Shown here: positions 6,960 through 14,940 of the stretch, in pieces
Numbering within the stretch: position 1 is the first letter of the stretch
How the letters are laid out: every line of letters begins with the position of its first letter
Source: an uncultured Lachnospiraceae bacterium
GTDB taxonomy: Bacteria > Bacillota_A > Clostridia > Lachnospirales > Lachnospiraceae
NCBI GenBank assembly: GCA_947302185.1
Contig: CAMYVI010000002.1
Location: 1-35,845 of the forward strand
Direction of reading: 5' to 3'
Length of the DNA stretch: 35,845 bases
Translations under genes and position numbers: made by a program
The notes under the pieces: model-generated
Database searches by the model: none
What the model saw: only the letters and a program-made list of their open reading frames with translations
Told to the model about the DNA's origin: nothing

Positions 6960-7457
6960 ATGGACTACACATATGAAGACAGAATCTATGCATTCTGCCA
7001 TTTATCGGCGGAAGAGAGAACGCAGGAAAAGCATCTGCTTGATGCAGCGCATGATCTCTTTATGAGAACAGCAGAAAAGATTAGCCCTGACTCATGGAGA
7101 CATGACAATGAAGCTGCACAGGGATTGCGTGCAGCTATGCCCGAGAAGTATTATCCGGCCGTGATCGGCGGCATGGAAGAAGGGCTGGCATATGTGAGGA
7201 TTTACTACTGGTATGATACCTACGTGGATTTTGACATGTACGAGCACTCTGAGGGCGGCGACCTGATTCTTTTTGAAGACGGGACTGTAATAGATACTGC
7301 GAAAAAGTGGTATGAAGTTCTCAGAGAGATAAGCCTTGAGGGCAAATATCCTATAGGGAGTGTAGGCAGGCTGGATATACTGGATGAAGATGAGCGTGAG
7401 AAGCAGGCGGAGGAATTTGCCGGACTTGTCAATGCAGGCAGATCATTGAAATTCTAA
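6960..7457 (+). CDS. Acidic hypothetical protein
   Basis: A 165-residue soluble protein rich in Glu, Asp, Tyr and Trp that I do not recognise. There is no signal peptide or membrane segment. It has a predicted helical N-terminal half, a YVRIYYWYDTYVDFDMYEH-type aromatic strand near the middle, and an acidic helical end (LDEDEREKQAEEF). The ATG at 6960 is preferred over the in-frame GTG at 6951 because AAGGAAGG (6944-6951) is spaced eight bases from it. It follows deoB by 94 bases without a visible promoter, so it could be read with the nucleoside operon. Nothing in its sequence ties it to nucleosides. Confidence 0.7.
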   Translation: MDYTYEDRIYAFCHLSAEERTQEKHLLDAAHDLFMRTAEKISPDSWRHDNEAAQGLRAAMPEKYYPAVIGGMEEGLAYVRIYYWYDTYVDFDMYEHSEGGDLILFEDGTVIDTAKKWYEVLREISLEGKYPIGSVGRLDILDEDEREKQAEEFAGLVNAGRSLKF

Positions 7458-7460
7458 ATA

Positions 7461-7477
7461 TATAGGCTGAACCTATA
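7461..7477. repeat. Hairpin TATAGG-CTGAA-CCTATA
   Basis: A perfect 6-bp inverted repeat directly after the stop of the acidic hypothetical gene. On the + strand it is followed by A residues, so it is not a classic terminator in that direction. Confidence 0.4.
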
Positions 7478-7548
7478 AAAAGCGGAAAACAGACACTCAA
7501 AAAGTATAGATTATCATAGAATATTGTCCATAATCCTTTGATACGGTG

Positions 7549-7578
7549 TTGCTTTAAACCGCTAAACTGTGTTATTCT
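7549..7578 (+). promoter_or_regulatory. Candidate promoter for paaK-like gene
   Basis: TTGCTT (7549-7554), an 18-bp spacer and TATTCT (7573-7578), ending 38 bases before the ATG. Moderate match only. Confidence 0.45.
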
Positions 7579-7616
7579 ATGCATTAGATTTTTGGAGGCA
7601 TAAAGGAGATAAGAAA

Positions 7617-8924
7617 ATGCAGAGATATTTTTCACCGGAAAAAGAGACAGCGTCTCGCGAACAGATAAAAGAATGGCAGAGTAAGGGTCTTGTCGATGCC
7701 GTTAAAAGAGTATGGGACAATGTCCCTTATTACCGCGAGAAGATGGAGAGGAAGGGTGTAACCCCCGATGACATTAAAGGCCTTGAAGACCTTCACAAGC
7801 TTCCGTTCCTGACCAAGGATGATCTGCGGGAGGCGTATCCGTACGGTCTTCTGGCCCGCCCGCTTGAGGACTGTGTCAGAATTCATTCCACTTCGGGAAC
7901 GACAGGCCGCCGTGTAGTAGCTTTTTATACCACGAACGATATTCAGCTCTGGGATGAGTGCTGCGCACGTGCTCTCGTAGCGACAGGTGCAACGAAGGAA
8001 GACGTGGTACAGGTTTCTTACGGCTTCGGACTCTTTACCGGTGGAGCAGGCCTTAACGGCGGTTCTCATATGCTCGGTTCTCTGACACTGCCGATGTCAT
8101 CCGGAAATACAGACAGGCAGATCCAGTTCATGACGGATCTGAACGCTACCGTTCTGTGCTGTACGCCTTCTTATGCGGCTTATCTTGCCGAGTCGATTCA
8201 TGAGAGAGGGCTTCGCGATAAGATACGCCTGAAAGCAGGTATTTTCGGAGCCGAGGCCTGGACAGAGGAGATGAGACACGATATCGAGCAGGCTCTTGGA
8301 ATCAAGGCGTATGATATCTACGGCCTGACTGAGATTTCGGGACCCGGCGTCTCATTCGAATGCCAGGAGCAGACGGGTATGCACATTAATGAGGATTATT
8401 TCATCGCAGAGGTGATTAATCCGAAGACCGGTGAAGTCCTTCCGGATGGTGAGAAGGGAGAGCTTGTATTCACCTCATTTGCAAAGGAAGCGTTCCCGCT
8501 CATCCGTTACCGCACGAAGGATATCTGTATCCTGTCCAGAGAAAAATGCTCATGCGGAAGAACATTTGTCAAGATGACGAAGCCGCTCGGCCGCTCTGAC
8601 GATATGCTTATTGTCAAAGGCGTCAACGTATTCCCGTCACAGATCGAGACCGTTCTGCTTAACCATGGCTATGCCGCCAACTATCAGATTATTGTTGACC
8701 GTCAGAAAAACAGTGACAGCCTCGAAGTCAGAGTAGAGATGACTCCGGAAATGTTCTCCGATGAGCTGTCCAAAGTAACGGCCAAGGAGAGAGAACTCGT
8801 AGCCGGACTTAAATCTATGCTCGGCATTTATGCAAATGTCAAGCTCGTCGCTCCGAAGAGCATTACCCGCTCTGAGGGCAAGGCTGTCCGTGTGATCGAT
8901 AAGAGAAATCTTTATAAAGGATGA
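7617..8924 (+). CDS. paaK: Phenylacetate-CoA ligase family adenylate-forming enzyme
   Basis: A 435-residue AMP-forming acyl-CoA ligase of the PaaK family, expected to activate an aryl acid such as phenylacetate or indoleacetate. Seen: the nucleotide-binding loop HSTSGTTGRR, the YGLTEISGPG motif, the RYRTKDIC hinge region and GRSDDMLIVKGVNVFPSQIE leading into the C-terminal domain with a late Lys. The ATG at 7617 has AAGGAG eight bases upstream; a longer start at 7569 would overlap the promoter. It is followed at 76 nt by a double-ACT gene, an arrangement common in anaerobes where the ligase is tied to amino-acid fermentation. The true substrate is not readable from sequence. Confidence 0.9.
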   Translation: MQRYFSPEKETASREQIKEWQSKGLVDAVKRVWDNVPYYREKMERKGVTPDDIKGLEDLHKLPFLTKDDLREAYPYGLLARPLEDCVRIHSTSGTTGRRVVAFYTTNDIQLWDECCARALVATGATKEDVVQVSYGFGLFTGGAGLNGGSHMLGSLTLPMSSGNTDRQIQFMTDLNATVLCCTPSYAAYLAESIHERGLRDKIRLKAGIFGAEAWTEEMRHDIEQALGIKAYDIYGLTEISGPGVSFECQEQTGMHINEDYFIAEVINPKTGEVLPDGEKGELVFTSFAKEAFPLIRYRTKDICILSREKCSCGRTFVKMTKPLGRSDDMLIVKGVNVFPSQIETVLLNHGYAANYQIIVDRQKNSDSLEVRVEMTPEMFSDELSKVTAKERELVAGLKSMLGIYANVKLVAPKSITRSEGKAVRVIDKRNLYKG

Positions 8925-8953
8925 TTTTAATCTCCGACATTGAACAATGAATA

Positions 8954-8976
8954 GGGATGCTGTGATTCGGCATCCT
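8954..8976 (+). repeat. Intercistronic hairpin between paaK and ACT gene
   Basis: A GGGATGC/GCATCCT stem (7 bp with one G-T pair, 9-base loop) without a T-run. It is a possible processing or stability element in the two-gene mRNA. Confidence 0.45.
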
Positions 8977-8999
8977 GCCACTTAGTAAAGGGGAATGTT

Positions 9000-9440
9000 A
9001 TGACAACAAAACAGATTTCCGTGTTCCTTGAGAACAAGCCCGGAACACTTGCCGAGTTCTGCAAGGTCCTCCAGAAAAACAATATCGATATGAGAGCTCT
9101 CTGCGTTGCCGACGCGATGGATTTCGGAATCGCAAGGGTCATCGTTGACGATGTCTATGATACTGTTACAGTCCTTAAGGACGAAGGCTATGTATGCCAG
9201 ATCACGAAAGTTCTGACTGTCGAGATGAAAGACGAGCCCGGTGCGCTCAGCGATATACTTGCCATCCTGGGTGAGCAAAATATCAATCTTGAGTATACTT
9301 ACGCTTTCCTGACAAGGCAGCGTGACAAAGCATATCTTGTAATTAAGGTGGCTGACAACAAGGCGGCTGCCGACTTGCTGACAAAGCATGGCGTGAAGGT
9401 CATCTGTCAGGATGAGCTGGAGAGTATTTTCGGAGACTGA
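9000..9440 (+). CDS. Tandem ACT-domain protein
   Basis: A 146-residue protein made of two ACT domains (about residues 3-68 and 70-142), each opening with the typical FLENKPGTLAEF or VEMKDEPGALSDI strand-helix signature. ACT pairs usually bind amino acids and act as regulators. With no catalytic domain present it may modulate the adjacent ligase or the amino-acid pathway it serves. Its position 76 nt after the PaaK-type gene, with an intervening hairpin but no terminator, suggests a shared transcript. The partner and ligand are inferred from context only. Confidence 0.9.
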   Translation: MTTKQISVFLENKPGTLAEFCKVLQKNNIDMRALCVADAMDFGIARVIVDDVYDTVTVLKDEGYVCQITKVLTVEMKDEPGALSDILAILGEQNINLEYTYAFLTRQRDKAYLVIKVADNKAAADLLTKHGVKVICQDELESIFGD

Positions 9441-9535
9441 GCTCATATATCGTATTAGCAAATCGTTCAGAGGATATTACGGTAATACTTGAACGGGAAT
9501 TGAATGATACTGCCGCATCCGGCTTAAAGAAGTAC

Positions 9536-9564
9536 TTGACATTACGGTATCTGAAGGGTACTGT
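9536..9564 (+). promoter_or_regulatory. Candidate promoter in the 9.5-kb gap
   Basis: A perfect TTGACA (9536-9541), a 17-bp spacer and a poor TACTGT -10 (9559-9564). The -10 is weak, so an activator would be needed. It could drive a small RNA or the ABC cluster. Confidence 0.35.
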
Positions 9565-9739
9565 TGGTGTTTGGTTCCTGCTTTGCCGGAAGCGGCTTTT
9601 TTGCGCTGTTTTTGTGAGGAACAGCAAGAATTGCAGTATTGCCGGTATGCGGGAGGACATCTTTTTTGCAGCTTCTTTCACAAAATTAACACATGTCACG
9701 CCTACTATAGTCAGATGATTGCAGTATAAGACTCAGGTG

Positions 9740-9761
9740 AAAAGCGGAGTGCCGGCTTTTT
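9740..9761 (+). terminator. Terminator-like hairpin upstream of ABC cluster
   Basis: An AAAAGC-GG stem pairs with CC-(G bulge)-GCTTTT around an AGTG loop, ending in five T. It could end the ACT-gene transcript or a short transcript from the 9536 promoter. Confidence 0.45.
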
Positions 9762-9891
9762 GCGAAAATTGTCTGTCATGTTCATGTGATCCCATGACTT
9801 ACAGAGTCTCGAAACTGCTCTGAATATGAGAGTAACTGACAGAACGACACAAGGCGAAAATGCGCTGTGTCAACTTCGAGGAGGATCGGTT

Positions 9892-11025
9892 TTGATTGAA
9901 GTAAAGAATCTTACAAAACAGTACGGTAACCATCTTGCCGTATGCGACCTCAGTTTTACGGTCGAGGAGGGCTCGGTCTACGGTTTTCTCGGACCGAACG
10001 GTGCAGGAAAGTCCACCACGATGAATATAATGACCGGATATCTTGCTCCGACAGAAGGGGAAATAATCATTAACGGCTACAATATTCTCGATGAGCCGGA
10101 AAAAGCAAAGCGTACAATCGGATATCTGCCGGAGATACCGCCGCTCTATCCGGAAATGACGGTGCGGGAATACCTCACATTTGCAGCAGAACTTAAGAAG
10201 GTTCCGCGAAAAGAGCGGAAAGAAGCTGTTGCACGTGTCATGGAGGAACTCAGCATTGAGGACGTTGCGGACAGACTTATAAGAAACCTGTCGAAAGGAT
10301 ATAAGCAGAGAGTCGGTTTTGCTCAGGCACTTGTAAGCAATCCGCAGACTCTGATTCTGGATGAACCGACCGTCGGTCTGGATCCGAAGCAGATCATTGA
10401 GATCAGAGAGCTGATTAAGGAGCTCGGAAAGAAACATACGGTTATTCTGAGTTCCCATATTCTTGCTGAGGTAAGCGAGATCTGTGATACGGTCATGATC
10501 ATTTCCAACGGCCGCCTTGTCGCACTTGATACCCCTGAAAATCTCGCAAAGAGGCAGAACCAGGGGACACAGATCATTATTACGTCGCCGGCAGACGAAG
10601 AGACGCTTGTGAAGGTACTGCATGAATTCGCCGGCGAGGACCGGGTAACAATCACAAAAGACCGGGATGAACTCCTTTCCGCAACAATTGAATATGAGGG
10701 AAGCGGTGATCCCAGAAAGGAAATCGTCACGGCTCTCTCCGGTGCGGGATGCCCCTATTATTCCGTTGATGTGAAGAAAGCAAGTCTCGAGGATATCTTC
10801 CTTGAACTTACTGAAGTTGAAGGAGATGTGGATTATTCGGAGGCGGATGAAACTGAACCCGGGAACGCTGAGGAAGAACGCGAAACAGGAGAAGACGATG
10901 CTGATTACGGTTCGGTCAGGGATGACCGCGAAGATGAGGAAGCTTTATCCGGTGGAAATAATGATACGGACGGAGGTCATTCCGCTGATGATACAGGTAT
11001 CGTGAAAGCAGAGGAGGAAGTATGA
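9892..11025 (+). CDS. ABC transporter ATP-binding protein with acidic C-terminal tail
   Basis: A 377-residue ATPase of the GldA/CcmA-like ABC-2 exporter group. The TTG at 9892 is chosen because GAGGAGGA (9878-9885) sits six bases upstream and the protein then opens with the usual IEVKNLTKQYG. An ATG at 9826 would add 22 unrelated residues. Walker A is GPNGAGKST (residues 34-42), the signature is LSKGYKQR, and Walker B is LILDEP (154-159). Then come the D-loop VGLDP and the H-loop SSHILAE. Residues ~1-308 match the family. Residues ~310-377 are a low-complexity extension dominated by Asp/Glu, unusual for a cytoplasmic ATPase. The stop overlaps the permease start by 4 bases. Confidence 0.92.
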   Translation: MIEVKNLTKQYGNHLAVCDLSFTVEEGSVYGFLGPNGAGKSTTMNIMTGYLAPTEGEIIINGYNILDEPEKAKRTIGYLPEIPPLYPEMTVREYLTFAAELKKVPRKERKEAVARVMEELSIEDVADRLIRNLSKGYKQRVGFAQALVSNPQTLILDEPTVGLDPKQIIEIRELIKELGKKHTVILSSHILAEVSEICDTVMIISNGRLVALDTPENLAKRQNQGTQIIITSPADEETLVKVLHEFAGEDRVTITKDRDELLSATIEYEGSGDPRKEIVTALSGAGCPYYSVDVKKASLEDIFLELTEVEGDVDYSEADETEPGNAEEERETGEDDADYGSVRDDREDEEALSGGNNDTDGGHSADDTGIVKAEEEV

Positions 11026-11885
11026 TAGCGATTTATAAGAGAGAACTGAAGAGCTGCCTTACCTCCATGTACGGGGCGATTGCGATTGCGGTCATGCTGC
11101 TTATAGTGGGTTATATGTTCCGCTTTTACAATTTAAGCAGCGGGGCTTCGAGTCTGGTCTATGCAGTCTTCAATTCGAATCTGATTTTTTATATTGTTGT
11201 ACCGGTGCTGACTATGCGCTCATTTGCCGAGGAGCGCAGGCAGAAGACTGACCAGCTGCTTCTTACGGCACCTGTATCACCGATGGAAATTGTTCTCGGC
11301 AAGTATCTGGCACTCATAACCGTGTATGCAATACCGTGCCTTTTAATGTGTATTCTCCCTCTTGCCATAATGTCTTTCGGGGAGACATCTTTTGCTGTTG
11401 ATTATGTGAGTATACTGGTGTTCTTCATGATCGGTTGTGCTTATCTGGCATGCGGTATGTTCATCAGCTCTTTGACTGACAATCAGATAATAGCCGCGAT
11501 CGGGAGCCTCCTGTTCGTATTCCTGACTATGATCATGCACAATGCATATACACTGCTCAGTTCGAACAGTTTCTCGTCCATGGTGATGTTCTTAGCTCTC
11601 GCCTTGATACTCGGAGGAATTGTAATAGTGATGACCGGCAGTTTTTATGCAGGAGCGGCAGCCGCCGCCCTGTGTGCAGTCTGTGTGTTCGTCGCGTATA
11701 TCGTGAAGGCTGACTGGTTTGCGGGCAAGTCCGAGATGATTTTGAAATGTTTTGACTTCTATTCGCATTTTGAGTCCTTTGCCTACAGCAGTTTTAATCT
11801 GGCTGATCTTTTGTATTTCATCTCGGCAGCGGTCATCGGCGTTGTGCTGACCTATACATCGCTCCAGAGAAGACGTTGGAATTAA
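11022..11885 (+). CDS. ABC-2 type permease (GldF-like)
   Basis: A 287-residue integral membrane protein with about six hydrophobic spans, starting YKRELKSCLTSMYG. It includes the cytoplasmic RSFAEERRQKTDQLLLTAPVSP loop typical of GldF/NosY-type ABC-2 permeases, followed by GKYLALI. It forms the channel partner of the preceding ATPase, with an ATGA overlap. In Bacteroidetes the GldA-GldF-GldG set supports gliding, but homologues are widespread in non-gliding Firmicutes with unknown substrate. Its location directly before a GldG homologue supports a four-part complex. Confidence 0.9.
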   Translation: MIAIYKRELKSCLTSMYGAIAIAVMLLIVGYMFRFYNLSSGASSLVYAVFNSNLIFYIVVPVLTMRSFAEERRQKTDQLLLTAPVSPMEIVLGKYLALITVYAIPCLLMCILPLAIMSFGETSFAVDYVSILVFFMIGCAYLACGMFISSLTDNQIIAAIGSLLFVFLTMIMHNAYTLLSSNSFSSMVMFLALALILGGIVIVMTGSFYAGAAAAALCAVCVFVAYIVKADWFAGKSEMILKCFDFYSHFESFAYSSFNLADLLYFISAAVIGVVLTYTSLQRRRWN

Positions 11886-11897
11886 GGAGGAGCAGTC

Positions 11898-13436
11898 ATG
11901 AATATTTTAAAAAAGAAAACAGATGCCAAAAGCGCAGGGGCGGAATCGAACTCCCCGCGGAAGGCTAAAAGGAAAATAGATAAGAGAAGCTTGACAAACG
12001 GTTCCTTTGCTGTCGGAATGGCCGCCGTCATAATTGCGGTGATCGCAGTTATCAACATGATTGTCGGAGCGCTGCCATCGGATAAAACGACATTTGATAT
12101 GTCGACTAACAAGATATTCACCATCGGTGAAACTACCAAAGAGGTTCTCGCGGGACTTACAGAGGATGTCACCCTGAATTATCTTGTTCAGGCAGGTAAC
12201 GAAGATACCAGGATCGAGACACTGCTGAATTCCTATGTTTCGGCATCGGACCATGTTAAGTTGAAAAAGGTTGATGTCGTTGCCAATCCTACTTTCTATC
12301 AGCAGTATACCGATAAAGCAGTTCAACCCAACAGTGTAATAGTTACGTCGGGGAAAAATTCAAAAGTAATTGATAATTATTCAATTTATCTGACGGATTA
12401 TTCTACCTATCAATACAGCTTTGACGGGGAAGGCCAGATTACGAGCGCTATCGCATATGTAGCCGGTGGCGATACCGGCACGGCTTATACCGTGTCGGGA
12501 CATGACGAAATTGCACTGAGTGCCGATATGGCGGATCTGCTCGAGAAGTCCGGAATAACTGCGAAAGATATCAATCTTCTGAGCACAGACATTCCTGACG
12601 ATTGCGACGTCCTGATAATTTTTGCACCCGCGACAGATTTCACACAGGATGAAGCCAAAAAGGTCATTTCATATCTCGCTGACGGCGGAAAGGCTCTGAT
12701 CGTTTCAATCGTAGCGTCTGATGAGACGCCGAATTTCGACAGCATTCTTGAAGCCTACGGTGTGAGCCGTATTCCGGGATTTGTTGTCGAGGGGGATGCT
12801 GCCCGCTATACTCAGGCGCCGTACATTTTGATCCCGGACGTAGAAGCAGCGGATGTGACGGAAAAAACAGCCGGTATGAACATTGTGGATGCGTTTACAC
12901 AGGGAATCGGTATTGATTCGGATAATGACGAGCTGACTTATACCGTAACGCCTCTGCTCACGACATCCGAAGATGCATTTACAAAACCGCTTGATACTCA
13001 GTCTCTTGACAAGGAAGAAGGGGATACAGAGGGCCCGTTCACGCTTGGAGTCAAAATCGAGCAGACTCTCACAAACGGCTCCTACGGAGAGGCTGACGTA
13101 GAGCTCGAGGAGGAAAAAGAGGAGGAAGAAGAGGTCTCTCATACCAAAATCCTTTATTATTCTTCGCCCTGCCTTTTCAGTTCAGACGCACTGTCATCCC
13201 TGCTGCAGATGTATGTCGAAATTCCTGCCGGAAATCATCAGCTGTTTTCAGATTCGATAACATATCTGACAGACCGTGAGGTCACGGTTTCCATAGCTGC
13301 CAAAACGATGCAGGAACCGAGTATCACTGTTCCTGCCGGAACGTCTGCATTGATAGGAAATGTGCTCATGTTCGGACTGCCGGCTCTGGTACTGATCTGG
13401 GGAATTTTTATCACGCTGAGACGCAGGAGTAGATGA
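11898..13436 (+). CDS. GldG-family ABC transporter auxiliary protein
   Basis: A 512-residue protein with a basic N-terminus, a transmembrane segment (about residues 36-57), a large extracytoplasmic region of the GldG type (FDMSTNKIFTIGETTKEVL at its start, then alternating strand-helix segments including DCDVLIIFAPATDFT), and a C-terminal transmembrane helix (about 486-506) ending RRRSR. A Glu-rich insert (ELEEEKEEEEEV) sits near residues 400-412. AGGAGG lies before the ATG. It is thought to act with the permease on the outer face of the membrane. The function in this organism is not known. Confidence 0.88.
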   Translation: MNILKKKTDAKSAGAESNSPRKAKRKIDKRSLTNGSFAVGMAAVIIAVIAVINMIVGALPSDKTTFDMSTNKIFTIGETTKEVLAGLTEDVTLNYLVQAGNEDTRIETLLNSYVSASDHVKLKKVDVVANPTFYQQYTDKAVQPNSVIVTSGKNSKVIDNYSIYLTDYSTYQYSFDGEGQITSAIAYVAGGDTGTAYTVSGHDEIALSADMADLLEKSGITAKDINLLSTDIPDDCDVLIIFAPATDFTQDEAKKVISYLADGGKALIVSIVASDETPNFDSILEAYGVSRIPGFVVEGDAARYTQAPYILIPDVEAADVTEKTAGMNIVDAFTQGIGIDSDNDELTYTVTPLLTTSEDAFTKPLDTQSLDKEEGDTEGPFTLGVKIEQTLTNGSYGEADVELEEEKEEEEEVSHTKILYYSSPCLFSSDALSSLLQMYVEIPAGNHQLFSDSITYLTDREVTVSIAAKTMQEPSITVPAGTSALIGNVLMFGLPALVLIWGIFITLRRRSR

Positions 13437-13981
13437 TGAAGAAAAAGGTTATATTACTTATATGTGCGGTCTGCATCCTGGCGGCTCTGATAGGAGTATA
13501 CTCTGTTGTCAGAAGCAGCAGCACGGCAGAGGAGGAAGCGAAGGATACTCTGTTCGAACTTACTGCAGACCGTATTCAGGCAATCAGCTGGACTTCGGAC
13601 GATGGGGAGACACTTTCTTTCCATAGAGTAGACGGACAATGGTCGTACGATGATAAGCCGGAACTTGAACTGGATCAGACAGAGATGAATACGCTGTGTT
13701 CCGGTGTGACAGGCATCACGGTCTATCAGACGTTAGAGGATGTCACGGATCTGTCTCAGTATGGTCTGGATGTTCCGCAGTATGTGCTGAAGGTCACAGA
13801 TACAGAGGGAAAAATGGTTGAAGTCGCCCTTGGTGATGAAAACGATGCAGTAAATTCCCTGTATGTCTATAAGGATGGTGACGATAAGACTGTCTACTCC
13901 GTCATGGCATCTCTGAAGACAGCGATTGCAAAACATCTGTCGGATCTTGAGGCAGCGGAAGACTCGTCAACTGCAGGGTAA
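13433..13981 (+). CDS. DUF4340-type protein
   Basis: A 182-residue protein with an N-terminal signal anchor (about residues 5-25) and an extracytoplasmic domain resembling the DUF4340 family (ISWTSDDGETLSFHRVDGQWSY, then YGLDVPQYVLKVTDTEGK and VALGDEND). It is shorter than many family members, which carry repeated modules. It overlaps the GldG stop by 4 bases (ATGATG) and closes the ABC cluster. This fits the common pairing of GldG with DUF4340 proteins. An alternative ATG is 3 bases downstream. It is probably a surface component of the exporter. Confidence 0.82.
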   Translation: MMKKKVILLICAVCILAALIGVYSVVRSSSTAEEEAKDTLFELTADRIQAISWTSDDGETLSFHRVDGQWSYDDKPELELDQTEMNTLCSGVTGITVYQTLEDVTDLSQYGLDVPQYVLKVTDTEGKMVEVALGDENDAVNSLYVYKDGDDKTVYSVMASLKTAIAKHLSDLEAAEDSSTAG

Positions 13982-14011
13982 AAGTCTCCGGCGTATTGCA
14001 GACATGCACAG

Positions 14012-14065
14012 TGAAAGGCGCTTGCGCGCAGCGCATGTCGCGTCAGGAACGCCGAGGCGTTTTTG
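14012..14065 (+). repeat. Dispersed intergenic repeat, family B copy 2
   Basis: Shares GGCGCTT (14017-14023), a GCATG block, CAGGAACG and CGAGGCGTT with copy 1 at 3592-3652. Here the terminal hairpin is AACGC-CGAG-GCGTT (14048-14061) followed by TTT, making it a possible weak terminator just upstream of a stronger one. Confidence 0.65.
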
Positions 14066-14074
14066 AAAAAAGAT

Positions 14075-14111
14075 ACGGAAGTAAGGCGTTCGGCTTTTAC
14101 TTCCGTTTTTT
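14075..14111 (+). terminator. Intrinsic terminator of the ABC cluster
   Basis: A perfect 10-bp stem ACGGAAGTAA/TTACTTCCGT (14075-14084 with 14097-14106) with a 12-base loop, followed by a T-run. Confidence 0.85.
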
Positions 14112-14260
14112 AGTGCCTATTCACGAAAGATAGGGTAAAATAAGGATAAATGTTCAGTACCCAGGCATCCGGATTGAGTCGCGATATCCATGGATGCCGG
14201 GTGAAAAATATCAGATTCAGAAGGTTTCATTCAGAACAGCAGGACACACAGGGGGAAAAT

Positions 14261-14734
14261 ATGTATAGAATAGGAACAGGCTATGATGTACACAAGCTTG
14301 TGGAAGGAAGAAAACTTATTATCGGAGGGGTGGAGATTCCGCATGAGACAGGTCTGCTCGGCCATTCGGACGCAGATGTCCTCCTCCACGCAATTATGGA
14401 CGCTATGCTCGGCGCAGCGGCTCTCGGTGATATCGGGCTTCATTTTCCGGATAGTGCTGAAGAATACAGAGGGGCAGACTCAAGAGTTCTTCTCGCCCGT
14501 GTGGGCGACATGCTCGAAGAGAACGGCTATACCATCTGCAATATTGATGCGACAATTATTGCACAGGCGCCGAAGATGCGCCCGCATATTGAAAAGATGC
14601 GGGTTAACATCGCCGAAACACTCGGTATTCCGACAGACCGCGTCAATGTTAAGGCGACAACGGAAGAGAAACTCGGATTCACCGGCGCAAAGCTCGGTAT
14701 ATCAGCTCAGGCTGTATGCTGCATAGAAAGGTGA
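14261..14734 (+). CDS. ispF: 2-C-methyl-D-erythritol 2,4-cyclodiphosphate synthase
   Basis: A 157-residue trimeric enzyme of the MEP isoprenoid pathway, forming the cyclic diphosphate from CDP-methylerythritol phosphate. Metal ligands Asp9 and His11 are in GYDVHKL, and His43 is in [11 protein letters not shown]. The [10 protein letters not shown] and [12 protein letters not shown] motifs are typical. The ATG at 14261 follows GGGGGAAAAT; an upstream in-frame ATG at 14150 would add 37 uncharacteristic residues. In Bacillus ispF precedes gltX-cysE-cysS. Here it directly precedes cysE, and ispD and gltX are absent from the locus. Confidence 0.97.
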   Translation: MYRIGTGYDVHKLVEGRKLIIGGVEIPHETGLLGHSDADVLLHAIMDAMLGAAALGDIGLHFPDSAEEYRGADSRVLLARVGDMLEENGYTICNIDATIIAQAPKMRPHIEKMRVNIAETLGIPTDRVNVKATTEEKLGFTGAKLGISAQAVCCIER

Positions 14735-14809
14735 AAAAGCGGAATGCCTGTCGGATGCATCGGACATTAAGATAACTGAATTGATAAATACCGCGTACCA
14801 TCGAATTAC

Positions 14810-14837
14810 TTGACAAAAGCGGGAGTTCTGATAGACT
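14810..14837 (+). promoter_or_regulatory. cysE promoter
   Basis: A perfect TTGACA (14810-14815), a 16-bp spacer and TAGACT (14832-14837) preceded by an extended -10 TG (14829-14830). It leaves a leader of roughly 97 nt before the cysE ATG. Confidence 0.65.
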
Positions 14838-14860
14838 GATTTAGAAAAGGTTTGTAAAGA

Positions 14861-14909
14861 AGTCAGATAGCGCTGACTGTAATTCCGCACACAGTCCCGT
14901 AAGCGGGAC
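14861..14909 (+). promoter_or_regulatory. Structured 5' leader of cysE
   Basis: Two perfect 6-bp hairpins lie in the leader: AGTCAG/CTGACT (14861-14866 with 14873-14878) and GTCCCG-TAAG-CGGGAC (14894-14909). No T-run follows, and no T-box AGGGTGGNACCGCG sequence is present. It could act on translation or RNA stability. The ribosome site AGGGGGGAA is at 14927-14935. Confidence 0.45.
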
Positions 14910-14940
14910 CCGGATCAATCTGTAACAGGGGGGAATTATT

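Larger units (their letters stand above)
9441..9891. other. 451-nt non-coding gap between ACT gene and ABC cluster
   Basis: No convincing gene. It holds two ATTACGGTA repeats (about 9476-9486 and 9541-9550, the first within ATTACGGTAAT), a TTGACA-17-TACTGT promoter candidate, a weak GCCG-GAAG-CGGC hairpin followed by six T (about 9584-9602), a GCTGTT/AACAGC inverted repeat further on, and a better terminator-like hairpin at 9740-9761. Short open frames here lack ribosome sites and family features. Confidence 0.5.

Noticed and set aside
9799..10623. 274-residue open frame on the - strand
   Set aside because: Antisense to the ABC ATPase, which has all its motifs; no promoter or ribosome site.
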